64,000 bases of DNA from Dendrocalamus latiflorus (Eukaryota > Streptophyta > Magnoliopsida > Poales > Poaceae), in the NCBI GenBank assembly GCA_017311315.1, contig CM029663.1:19515412-19579411 (forward strand), given 5' to 3'. The notes under the pieces are model-generated. The model was given only the letters and a program-made list of their open reading frames with translations, did not search any database and was not told the origin of the DNA. The position numbers and the translations under genes are program-made. Below are positions 12,534 to 23,318 of the stretch, one piece after another; positions within the stretch are counted from its first letter, which is position 1; each line of letters begins with the position of its first letter.

Positions 12534-13169
12534 TATATCGACTGTAGGACGAAGCCCTAGTTAGAATGATCGAATTAGTCAAGTTTTCAAAATTTATTTT
12601 CTAAATCAAATCAACCAAATGATTGTCTAGTAATTCTTGATTCTTACCTCATTCTTAGGATTCTTGCTCCTTGTCTCCTCTGAGAACTTGTTTTCGAAAC
12701 TTAATTTGACTTCTTATCACTATAATGTCCATAGATGTCTCGAGTGTCCCTCAATCAAAGTGAAAGTTGACATGGAATCCTTCAAGCTATGCTGGGAAGT
12801 CGAGATCAAGGGAGCACCCAATATGTCAAGACAAGATTGGAGATTTCCGTGAAGAATAGGAGCCATTAGATTTGAACCCTGTTATAGTTTTGGCATCGTG
12901 TAGAACGTTTTGCTTCTTATTTGCCGTTGGGCGTGATGTGAGCTGCAGTTTTGCTTCTAGCATTATGATGCAGTCATGTCAAAAGTCTTTTTGCGGATTT
13001 TATCGCTTCTTTTGTTAGCCTTTTCGGCTAAGTGTTTGCTTAGTTTAGGGTTGCCATTAGTTATCCCCCTTAGACGAGTTTACCACTTACCTTTGCTTTT
13101 CCCTCTTACCTATTGAGCCCTGAAGAGTCAGTTCTCAGCAAGTGATCTTTCTTTCAGAGCAGAGTAGAA

Positions 13170-14351
13170 ATGGTCGACACTCGGAACACAGCAAGACGCA
13201 GTCAGATGAACCAAGACCCAGAGGATAGTAACACAAACCAGGCAACTCAGGGACCACAAGCAACTCCAATGGGCCTAGATCCGACCTTGAGTCAGTTCAT
13301 GGCAGCTCAAACTCAGCTCATGAATACGATGATGCAGAATTTAACCAATATGATGAACCAACAGCATCAGGCAGCCTTTGCACCTCAGACAAATCGTCCA
13401 TCATCCAGATTTGCAGAATTTATGAGGACCAGACCGCCAACTTATTCTAACTCATCTGAGCCTTTGGAAGCAGATGATTGGATTCGTTCAGTGGAAAAGA
13501 AGCTAAACCTTGCTCAATGCACCAATCGCGAGAAAGTGTTGTACGCTACCCACCAGCTAGAGGGAGCCGCCGCAGAATGGTGGGAGAACTACTGTGCCGC
13601 TCATGAGGATCAAGACAACATCACTTGGGCTGAGTTCACAGTAGCTTTTCGACACGCTCATATCTTGGATGGAGTGATCGAGATGAAGAAGGAGGAATTT
13701 CGTGAGCTACAGCAAGGGAGTATGTCAGTAAGTGAATATCTCAACAAGTTCACCCAACTAGCTCGCTATGCACCGGAGGACGTCGCCACGGATGATGCCC
13801 GTCAAAAGAGGTTCAAGAGGGGATTGAACCCGGGATTGAAAGTTCAAGTAGTGAGAAACGACTATACCAGCTTCCAAGACATGGTGGATAAGGCGATGCT
13901 CATTGAGGAAAGCCGTCACGAACTAGAGGAGTCCCGCAAAAGAAGGGTGATGCAACAAGGATCTCAGATGCCTCAGGCTCAGAGGGCTCGTCTCAGCACA
14001 TATCAGCCAGCCCGTGTCCCTCAGCAGTCTGGATTCAGAACCCCCGCACTAGCCCCTCGCCAGCTCTTGTCTGGGCCTCAGCCAATTAATCAGCAACGGG
14101 AGAATGTCAACCCTACAGCATCAGTCACTTGCTACAAGTGCCATGAGCCAGGTCATTTTGCTCGCACGTGCCCACAGAAGCGTCAAGGAATCACGCCAAT
14201 TCCGTTCAACCTTGATAGTACCCCTGCCAAAACTCCAGGAGCAAGCCGTGGAACATCGTCAAGTCAAGGAAGCCAGATACCTCATAGCGTTACAAGGGGA
14301 AGCCTCAACCACGTCGTCTCCAATCACGCACCTGGTAACCTATTCTTTTAG
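13170..14351 (+). CDS. Gag polyprotein (intact, gypsy type, 393 aa)
   Basis: Structural Gag of an LTR retrotransposon, which would assemble cytoplasmic virus-like particles and package the element RNA. Order: Gln/Met-rich N-terminal region (about 1-75); retrotransposon gag domain (about 80-240) containing EWWENY and the F..L.QGSMSV..Y segment; basic Lys/Arg linker (about 255-280); CCHC zinc knuckle CYKCHEPGHFARTC; a Ser/Thr-rich tail. The start chosen is the first ATG after the leader, conserved in all three copies. The protein stops where autonomous gypsy elements continue into aspartic protease, and the polypurine tract follows within about 35 bp. A clean loss of pol is therefore the defining feature. 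Codon 286 is CAG here but TAG in the other two copies. Confidence 0.92.
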   Translation: MVDTRNTARRSQMNQDPEDSNTNQATQGPQATPMGLDPTLSQFMAAQTQLMNTMMQNLTNMMNQQHQAAFAPQTNRPSSRFAEFMRTRPPTYSNSSEPLEADDWIRSVEKKLNLAQCTNREKVLYATHQLEGAAAEWWENYCAAHEDQDNITWAEFTVAFRHAHILDGVIEMKKEEFRELQQGSMSVSEYLNKFTQLARYAPEDVATDDARQKRFKRGLNPGLKVQVVRNDYTSFQDMVDKAMLIEESRHELEESRKRRVMQQGSQMPQAQRARLSTYQPARVPQQSGFRTPALAPRQLLSGPQPINQQRENVNPTASVTCYKCHEPGHFARTCPQKRQGITPIPFNLDSTPAKTPGASRGTSSSQGSQIPHSVTRGSLNHVVSNHAPGNLFF

Positions 14352-14383
14352 TAAGCCTGAATCTCGGGGTCGAGATTCCGTTT

Positions 14384-14394
14384 AAGGGGGGAGG
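14384..14394 (+). other. Polypurine tract, copy 3
   Basis: AAGGGGGGAGG immediately before LTR 4. Confidence 0.85.
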
Positions 14395-14396
14395 TT

Positions 14397-17374
14397 TGTA
14401 ACATCCTAATTTTCAGAGCCTTTTTGAAGCTTTTTAAAATAAAATTCACCATTTGAATTTTTCTGGAATTAATTAAAGCTTAATTGGAATTTTATTAAAT
14501 TGAAAGGATTTAATATGATTAAGATAAACATTAACATTTGCCAAAGTTATTTTATTTGAGTTCTTGGTGTCTCAAGGAATTTATTGGAATTTTTCTGGAT
14601 TTTTCTGGATTTATTTGCTATTTTCTAGAGCTCAAAAGAATTTATTTGAATTTCTGGAAAAGAAAAAGAAAAGAAAAACCAAACCGGCCGGTGGGCCGCA
14701 GCCCACCCAGCCAGCCGGCCCAGCCCGCTCACCCGTCGGTCCAGCATGCCCCGCCTGTGCCACGCGGCAAGCATCCGCCCCGCGCCGCGCCCGCCTTGCT
14801 CCGCTGGATGGCCGACACGCGTCGCCCATCCAAGCGCCTCCCTCGGCCGCAGCCGATCCGGGCTGTCCGCTCGTCCATGCCGCCGACAGGTGGGGCCCGC
14901 CTGTCAGGCGTCGTCTCCGACCCGGACTCGTCCCCGTCTCCGAGCAGGACTCTGCGCCGCCGCCGCCGTCTCCATCACGAACTCCTCCGCCTTCCTTTTT
15001 CCTCGCCGCCGCATCCGTCGCGGACACCTCGGGGACCGGGTATAAAAGGGGCCCGACCCCCGGGGCTCTCCTCGTCCCATAGCCGCCGCTTCCGCCGCCG
15101 CTAGCCGCTCGCCGTCGTCGGTCTTGCCGAGGTCGCCGGAGTCGCCGTCTTCGTGGGAAGGCCGTCGACCTTCGCCTTCGCCGCTGTCCCCGTCGTCGCC
15201 GGTAAGACCTCGCCGCCGGTCGAACCCCGCCGCCCTTCGCCGTCGCCTTCGCCGTCGGTCAGATCCGCCACAGCCCCGCCACCGCCGTGCGCCGCCGTCG
15301 CCATCGCCGTCGGTCAGATCCGCCCGCAGCCCCGCCGCCCGGTCGCCGCGGACCCGCCCGCGCCTCCTCGGTCCCAGCGCCGCCACGTCAGCCCTGACGT
15401 CAGCGCCCGCGCGTCCCCTCGCCTTCCCGCGCATCGAGTCCACCGTGCGCCGAGTCATTGACATGCCGGGCCCATCTGTCAGCCGAGCCCGTAGACCCGT
15501 GCGCCTTTGTGCCACGTCACCCTACCCAGTCAGCATGCCACGTCAGCTCGGGCGCACACGTGTCTTGCCACGTGGTCGCCACGTCAGCCCAGCCGCTTGC
15601 GCAAGCAGCCCAGTCAGCCGCACTGTTCCGTGCGCCGCGTCCACCGTGGACCTAGCTCCTCGTGCGCCCGGTCCACAGCACAGTGCCTTTTTCCAATTTC
15701 CCGATTTTCTTTAGATCCAATTTTTCCAAGAGCCCGTTCTCCCTCGTCCTAGCTCCGATTGATCCGATTCTTTTTCCTAAATTCATCTAAAATTGAGCTC
15801 TACCTTTTGGTTCAGGTTTGAAAGTTTTTGGAGTTTATTTGAATTTTATTTGAATTTTATTTTGTCTTTTCGTTTCGCTTTCTCTCTCGTTAGATCGCGT
15901 GTTCGAGGGAACGGAAGTTGGATTTGAAGACCAAGAGACCTCAGCTGAGCAAGGCCAAGGCAAGTCGTGTCCTTTGATCATGTTGAACCCAGTTTTCAAA
16001 TCTATTATGTATTACTTTGTTTTACATTATCATGCATTGCTATTTTATTATAAAACCCTTGTATTGGTAGTTAATGACCTAATTGATTATTTCCTCCTTG
16101 ATAATTTGAATACCATGATTCTATTGTCACCATAGGATGGGAAATTATTTAGTGATGCAATACTAGTTGTCACATGGGTGGTACGCTTATTTTGCTTAGC
16201 CATGCTTATTCTAGTACGTTGGGTTATCATCACATGTGTCAATTAATCTTGATTTAATGATATACTTGAACGTGGTGGTCAACCACAGTTATAAAATTTG
16301 AGTACCAAGACATGGGTAGTGTCATTGGTGTTGGTTATACAAAATTGGTTTTCACTTGGGCGATTGATCGTGCAGTAAAGGGGGTGCGAGAGGCACATGG
16401 GATGTGGATGTTTCGCCTAGGTAATTCTTAAGGACTTAACTTTGTGCGCCATTGATCTGAGCTTTATCGTGCAAACCACATGTCTAGTATGGGATAGACC
16501 TGGCATAATAATTTGTGAAGTCTCCACTTTGGTTTTACTACTGATGTTGTTGTGGCGCAAGAGGGGGTGAGAGGCGAAACCTTAGCGAGTGGGATCGGGT
16601 GGAGATGGATCATTGTAAAAGCCTTGTTGTGATTTCCTTAGCGCGAGGCTAATCACATCGTGTGGGTACAGTTGTGCAACCTCTGCGGAGTGTAAAACTA
16701 TTCGAATAGCCGTGTCCTCGGTCATGGACAATGCTCGGTGATTTCACACGAGGGGTAGAGTCATTATGAAATCTGGTTGGGTTGAGCTGGGAAGTGAATG
16801 GTCAGTTCACTTGTGGTTATATTCAATTCCTTTGATTATTAATTTAACGTCCTTTGTTAAATATGCTCTTCAATCTATGTATGATATTTACTTCAAATTG
16901 TCGCTTTCTGCAAAACTAACCTTTCAGCCATCCATTGTTAAGCCTTGCATACTATATTGCATTCATTTGTTACAAACGACTTGCTGAGTACTCTATGTAC
17001 TCACGGCTTTATGCCCCTGTTGCTCAGTTGAGGAGGAGGAGTATCACCAGCAGGAGGTTCCAGAAGGAGAGTACTTCGACGACTTCGCGGATTAGGCTTC
17101 GTTCTCCACTCGATAGCCTGTGGGCGTGTCGATTGGCTGCTGCGCTTTCTTTTGGATTTCCGCTGCTAGTTTTTGTTAAGCCCTTCGGGCTAGTCTATTG
17201 TAAGCTTGACCATAAGGTCGTACTCTGATGATTATTAATAATATTTGAGTCTTTTCTTAGTAAATCGTGATATGTTCGATATTTCATCTTTGTTTATACT
17301 GTGTGCACTAGCGTGATCCTGGACTAGTGCAGAATACACAGGAGAGTCCGGATTTGTATATTCGGGTCTCGACA
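14397..17374 (+). repeat. LTR 4, right end of the array (complete, 2978 bp)
   Basis: Complete LTR from TGTAACATCC to TCTCGACA. No primer-binding site follows: the next bases are TTTGGGCG, so this is the outer 3' LTR and 17374/17375 is the array-genome junction. It has more private single-base changes than LTR 3 shows against LTR 2. The first five flanking bases (17375-17379, TTTGG) are the expected target duplication; the left partner lies outside the window. Confidence 0.93.
15041..15047 (+). promoter_or_regulatory. TATA box in LTR 4
   Basis: TATAAAA at the conserved LTR position. In the outer 3' LTR it could drive read-out transcription into the flanking DNA. Confidence 0.6.
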
Positions 17375-18261
17375 TTTGGGCGTATAGGGTTTAAACTAAG
17401 TTTAGTTAGGTCGAACAGAATTAAAAATGGGTTAGACGGGCTCGAAAAGATTGAAATGAGTACAAATAGGGTTATTGGGTTTTGGATAAATAGCAATGGG
17501 TCGACTGCATAGTACCGAGTTGATACTATTTGTAGCGGGTTGAATTGAGTGAACAATGTTAAACCCATTCATTGCGTATCAGATCAGGTCGAACAATGTT
17601 CGGGTTGGGTTGAATATATAGTATTGTGCCAGCTGGGTGTTATTGGGTTGCACAGTGTTGTGCTGGTTGTGAACAATATTGTGTTGCTCGGTTCGACTGG
17701 CTGGGCTTAAGCACTGGCCAGGCTAGCTTTGCCAGCCCACAGGGCACGCAGCCCAGCTCACATTTTAAGCAAGCTAGAGCTCACTCCCCGTAGTGGCTGA
17801 GCAGAGGAAAGCGGCGGCGATGGTGACGGCCGATGAGGGAATTGGATGGTGCGGTGAGTGTCAACGGATCATGGAGAACCCATTTGGGCTTTAGCGTGGC
17901 TGGTGGCGGAATGGAAATGGCTGGTTGTTGCGGCACATGACTGGAATATGGGAATGACACGGCAGAGTTGTAGCGGTGCTCCAGCAAAATTGGCAGCGGT
18001 TTGAGCATCAGTGGGGTGAGGGGAACTCGGTGGTGGTAATGGCTTGGCTCGAGGTGGTTTGTGGAAGGCTGGCGACGATGACTATGATCAGTGGGATGAT
18101 GACACACGGCGGCGACGAGGCTAGGCTGAAGCCAAGGGATAGCTTTGTGGTGGTGAGAAGATACTAATGGCACGACTAATTTGGTAAGAGCAAGTACAAA
18201 CATGAGGAATTGGGAATAGGGCTCACTGGAGGGGAAAATAGACCGTCGACCACGACGACGC
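17375..18261. other. Array flank, no gene seen; probably old LTR-type repeat
   Basis: Flanking DNA with no credible reading frame. It contains loosely repeated words (ACAATGTT, GGGTTG). Together with 19315-19890 it may be part of an older gypsy LTR on the - strand whose start, TGTAACCACCC, is at 19890. The other end would lie left of the array, outside the window. Confidence 0.35.
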
Positions 18262-18269
18262 GGTGTGAC

Positions 18270-19306
18270 TAGGGCTGTAAACGAGCCGAGCTCGAGCGAG
18301 CTTGACCTAGCAAGCTCGAGCTCGAGCGAGCCTGAGATTAACATCGAGCTTTAAGCTAGGCTCGAGCTCGGCTCGGACAAAACTCGAGCCGAGCTCGAGC
18401 TTCGCATGTGTAGGCTCGGTGAGGGAGTACCTGCAGGAGGTGGCGGCGGTGGCACCGGGGGACGGCCGGACTGCACCTTCACCATGCGGTGGCCGAGTTG
18501 CAGGGACGACCGGACGGGTGGCACCGGCGTGGGAGAGGAGGGGCGCCGGGGGGAGGAGGGGCGGCGACGGCGGGGGAGAGGAGGGGCGGCGGGGGGTACG
18601 AGGAGGGGGGTGGCGGCGGGCCGGGTTGAGGAGGGGCAGCGGGGGGCGCGAGAAGGGGCGCCTGGGGGAGGAGGGGCGGCGGCGGTGGCGGAGAGGAAGG
18701 GGACGAGGGGGCGGGAGAGGGGATCGGCGGCAGGGGGCGGGGGCGGAGAGGAAGGGGGCGGGAGAGGGGGGCGCCGGGGGGGCGCCGGTGGCGGCGGAGA
18801 GGAAGGGGACGGGGGGAGAGGGGGGTGGCGGCAGGGGGGTCGAGGAGGGGCGGCGGCGGGGGGGGGGGGGGGGGGGAGGGGCGGCAGCGGAGAGGAAGGG
18901 GACGGGGGGCGGGAGAGGGGGTCGGCGCCGGGGGAGAGGAGGAGGGCGACGAGGGGGACGGGAGTGGGGGGCCGGCCGGCAGTGGGGGCGGCGAGGAGTG
19001 GAGGAGGGGCGGGGGGCAGGCGGAGCCGCGGAGGCGGGTGGGGGAGACGGGAGAGGAGGGAGGGGTGTGGGGGCTGCCCGAGCCCGAGGGGGGATTTGAG
19101 AGGAGAGGCGGGAGGGAGTGTGGGAATGGGGGAATTAGGGTAAAAATTGTAAGCTCGTGAGCTATTCGAGCTCGGCTCGTTAAAGCTCGCGAGTTTCGGA
19201 TGGAGCTCGAATTCGGCTCGTTTGGAGCTCGAGCCAAGCTTGAATCGAGTCTAGAACGAGCCAAACTCGAGCAGCTCGCGAGCCTCGAGCTTTTTTTATA
19301 GCCCTA
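18270..19306. mobile_element. Non-autonomous hAT element A (1037 bp)
   Basis: It is bounded by a perfect 8-bp target duplication GGTGTGAC (18262-18269 and 19307-19314) and terminal inverted repeats TAGGGCTGTAAA / TTTATAGCCCTA. Both subterminal regions are packed with CTCGAG/GAGCTCG words, the kind of clustered motif that hAT transposases bind. The interior (about 18500-19080) is a G-rich simple-sequence stretch with GGGGCGGCGG-like repeats and long accidental open frames. No transposase is encoded. Confidence 0.9.
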
Positions 19307-19314
19307 GGTGTGAC

Positions 19315-19890
19315 CAGAGATGGGGAGAAGGTGGTAGCTCTGGGGTGTGTGGCAATCTAAAAGAGGTACGGAGAGAGTCAAGGGGCTCGGCTAAAAAGGA
19401 GGCGAGAGGCGGTGGTGTTAGGAGTGGTGCGAGGAGAGCTCGACGCGTGAGCAACGATGTGGATGGTCACATGATTTCAGTGCTAGGACAGAGATGTGGT
19501 GGTGGTATAGGAGCCTCCATTCCAATCTGGAGCGTGCGTGCGAGGTCGCGGTGAAAAACAACGGTGGGTGCAGCGTGTCGAGTAGTTGGCAGCAGTGCAA
19601 ATCGATGGCAAGGACGGCGTGGTGCTGGCGTGAGTAGCGTTTAATGCCGTGCATGAGGTGGCGTGGGTGTTGGTGCAATTTGGTGTGGGCGAACAACGGC
19701 ACGACGTGAGGCAAGCGGCTACATGAGAGAAAACAGGTAGCAAGAATGTGTTTTCTTAAGGTTGAAATCGTAATTCCGAAAAAGGAACGCGGGTTTTTGG
19801 CTGGAATTTCTGAATTTGGCAAAAAAAACTCCAAATTAAAATGAAATTTTCTCAAATTCAAATTTCTCTGAAAAGTTTGGGTGGTTACAG
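19315..19890 (-). repeat. 5' part of an older gypsy-type LTR (minus strand)
   Basis: Read on the - strand, 19890 opens with TGTAACCACCCAAAC followed by AT-rich sequence, as gypsy LTRs of grasses typically do (compare TGTAACATCC in the array). The element is interrupted by hAT element A, and its far end is not visible. The family assignment is inferred from the opening only. Confidence 0.4.
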
Positions 19891-21128
19891 TTGCGTTTTT
19901 TCTTCTGCTGTTTATGCCAACGCGTGCACGTAGAGGGAAACTGAACACAACGTACCGCGCAGCTCGTCGATACGAAGAGGTGTATCTGCCCACTGCTGCC
20001 TGCACGACTACACGATCCTTAATGGGGGATTTACTCTCATACAACCGGCAAAATCACAGCTTACTAAAATACCATTTGTCGTTGTCACAGCCCGATGGTA
20101 TTTGGTAAATCGTGCCTTGCCAGTGGCATATATGCTGGCAATTGTCCCATACTTAATTGGAACCGTTAGACGACTGAGACATATGCTCAAACTCTCGTTG
20201 CCAGTGAAATGTTGAGCATGGGCAGGCACGAATCCCTCCAATTTGCGACCTTTCTTGGGACTCCGTCGCAACGGAATTGCACCCAGCACGACGATTCTTG
20301 GCTAGATTTGGTTTTTATGCAACAGGATGCAAAAACATGAATGATGAAGGGTCACTGTCCGGGCAGACTGGACCAAAACAAGCAGAGGTTGAGGAACACG
20401 GAGCCAGGGGTTGTTGTGGTCAGCTTCGTGGCAACTGGCAAATCTGCTAAAGAACTCGATGGAGATCAACGAACTGCTGCTCCGAGTCATCTGTTCTGGC
20501 TGGAGTGAAGTGAAGATTGAACAGTAAGCATACAGTAAAGTTGAGAATTAACAGCACCAGTTTACTGTCACCGCACGTAACAGCGTAAGCTTGAGAGACA
20601 AATGCCAATAGTATTTTCGGATGCCTATATTTTGGTGCTGCTGAACTGCCGACTCTCTATCAAAGAAAAGCATTCATGATTCCCTTTGAACACTGTAGTG
20701 CGTTGCACCTCGAGTGCTATAGCAACTTTACGCATTGTAGCACTACACGGCGTAACATAATGACATGGAACAAGGGATCTTCAACTGAGCATGTCACTTT
20801 GTTCTCCACTGAAGAAGACCCAATAGGATTTCCTAGATTTTTCACAGACACAAGGACTGTGTTATGAGAGGGTGCAAATGGCAAGGGCCAAACTGCAAGA
20901 AAAGCTCCCTGACATGTGGGGCCTCTTCTGGTGCAAATTAATGAAGAGATAAAAAAGGACAATTGCATCAGAAACCTTAATGCCGCCTTCGTTTGAAGCT
21001 CCCAAAGATACAAGAGATAACACGGGACGGGGCTAGTTGAGAAGAAAGGAATAACCAAACCCAAACACCTCCTCTTCTCCTCCTCCACGAGCGTTCCCTT
21101 CCCCGTCCCGAACTCGAGGAAGCCAGTC
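19891..21128. other. Intergenic region upstream of the LOG gene
   Basis: No convincing gene or element. The last few hundred bases are the presumed promoter and 5' UTR of the LOG gene. A GATAAAAAAGG stretch near 20946 is a possible but weak TATA-like site. Confidence 0.4.
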
Positions 21129-23318
21129 ATGGGCGAGGGCGCCGGGACCGCGCTGCCGAGCAGGTTCGGCAGGATCTGCGTCTTCTGCGGCAGCAACGCC
21201 GGCAACCGCACGGTGTTCGGCGACGCCGCGCTCGAGCTCGGCAACGAGCTGGTAATGCTTTCCCAATGCCAAGATTGCTCCCCGGGACGGCGGGGCTCCC
21301 GCGGCCGCGCCAAAATTCGATCTTGGCGCGCCCCGGGACGCCCGGATTGGATTGCCACCCTTGCTCTATTGGGCTCTTGGTTCAATCCTTGCTCTGGCGT
21401 TCATGGTGGGATTTCGTGGGGTTCCTTTTTGCAGGTGACTAGGGGGATCGATTTGGTCTACGGCGGCGGCAGCGTCGGGTTGATGGGCCTGATAGCGAGG
21501 ACGGTTCTTGATGGCGGCTGCCGTGTTCTCGGGTACCTATCCGCTGCACTTGAAAAATCTCAGCCTCTGTTCAGTTTCGTAGTAGTAGTATACTTTATGT
21601 TTCAATCTTTAACCTTTCTAATATGTGGCTGCTCCGTTTGATTCTTTTGCAGGGTGATTCCAAGAGCACTCGTACCCCTTGAGGTGTGTGTAGCAATTTC
21701 TTACTGGGTTTTATTCTTCTTTGTGTATGTGTAGAAATACTGATCGCTACGTCATTATTAATTCTTAAGTCTAGACTTCTAATTATAACCTAATTGGTTC
21801 ATTAGAGAGAAGGGTCTATTACGCAGTGAAGAACAACTCTCCGTTTGAAACAAAGTTTGTTACTGAATTTTGGAACACTTGCTGGCAGATGGGCCATCGG
21901 AATTCCATTCTTGTGCTTGGCCCCACCTGTTGGTGTCATGAGGGCCATAGTATGTAGAAACTATGTAGTGCTATCACTAGTGGTCACCCACTCGCCATGT
22001 GATTCCTGTGGTCAGTTGGTTAAGATTGATTCACCTTTGCTTGTGGGGTTAGAAATAGGTGATCATTAAGAAATTAGGACTAGAATTTAGGGGGTGAAAT
22101 CGCAGCCTATCAGTTTATGAGACTTCTTGTGAAAAGAACTGTCAGTTTAGACTTTTTAGGCGGTACAACTTGGATTTATAAAGTTTGCCACTCGGTGGAT
22201 GTAATAATAGAATGTGTAGCTTGCCAAGAGGACATCACAAGTTGTCAAAAAAAAAAAGTAAGAAGCAGTAGGTAATTTAGATAATAAAATTTTTCTTGTA
22301 GGCAGCTGAGGATAGGTTTGGAATGATTGTACATCATAGTTCAACTGAACACATGGAGTTCGTAAAAGGCAAAGGCAAAGAATATGTTACTCTTTCGAGG
22401 TACATGTGTCAAAGTGAGGTTGAATTCCATTGTTACACATATACCCTGATGTGAAAAGTGAGGTTGAATTGCATTGTTACACATGTTTGAACTTCGAAGA
22501 GCGGTGGTAGGAGGAACTATGGCCTAGTTTATTTTACCATTTGAAACGCCAAAAATTCTTTTGCAGATATCAGGTGCGAGTGTTGGAGAAGTAAAGGTTG
22601 TCTCCGACATGCATGAGAGGAAAGCTGAGATGGCACGTCAATCTGATGCATTCGTTGCTCTTCCTGGTATGCACAGTTCTACATGTCCTTCTCTAGCATT
22701 ATTGAACAGGCTAATATTTCAATCCAGCATGCTTACATGACAAGAACGTGCTAATATTTCAATCCAACACGCTTACATGATTACTTTCTGGACATCAGGA
22801 GGGTATGGAACAATGGAAGAGTTGTTAGAGATGATAACATGGTCGCAACTTGGAATTCATGACAAACCAGTGAGTATTAGTATATGGGCTATGACAATTG
22901 AGAAAAAAAAAAGTCTGCTACAACTAATCAAGGGCACTGATCATTGACTTACTACAGGTTGGATTGCTAAATGTTGACGGGTACTATGATCCGTTGCTTG
23001 CACTATTCGATAAGGGTGCGGCTGAAGGTTTTATTAAGCCTGATTGCAGACAGATAATTATTTATGCTCCGACTGCCGATGAATTGCTGACAAAGATGGA
23101 GGTGAATTGACCTCATTATCCACTTTTAAATCTCGGTCGTCTAGTTTAAAATACTTAGCCTCATTGACAAACACAAGGACTAACATTGTTATTGTTTCAA
23201 TAATTCTCTTGATTATGCCCAGCAATACACTCGTTCACACCGGGAGGTAGCCCCGCGAACAAGCTGGGAGATGTCTGAACTGGGTTACACTTACAGAGAA
23301 GCACCAGAGGAATCATAG
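21129..23318 (+). CDS. LOG-type cytokinin riboside 5'-monophosphate phosphoribohydrolase
   Basis: Releases active free-base cytokinin from its riboside 5'-monophosphate in one step; family members act in the cytosol and nucleus. Seven exons with GT/AG borders: 21129-21251, 21435-21532, 21653-21683, 22567-22666, 22799-22869, 22958-23101 and 23223-23318. They join in frame to 220 residues, close to the usual 200-240. Seen: ICVFCGSNAGN near the N-terminus (Rossmann start), GGGSVGLMG at about 51-59, MHERKAEMA, and the family signature PGGYGTMEE at 117-125 (split by intron 4). These are the lysine-decarboxylase-like nucleotide and catalytic motifs. The start is the first ATG and matches the expected N-terminus. 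No lesion is seen. Which LOG-like paralogue it is cannot be told by eye. Confidence 0.95.

Larger units (their letters stand above)
12518..14396 (+). mobile_element. Internal domain 3 of gag-only gypsy retrotransposon
   Basis: Third 1879-bp internal domain, with intact gag. It is the only unit in the array able to encode full-length Gag and is therefore the best candidate for a mobilisable copy. Confidence 0.9.

Noticed and set aside
18406..19264. Long Gly/Arg-rich (+) and Pro/Ser-rich (-) open frames
   Set aside because: They lie wholly inside hAT element A and are translations of a G-rich simple repeat.
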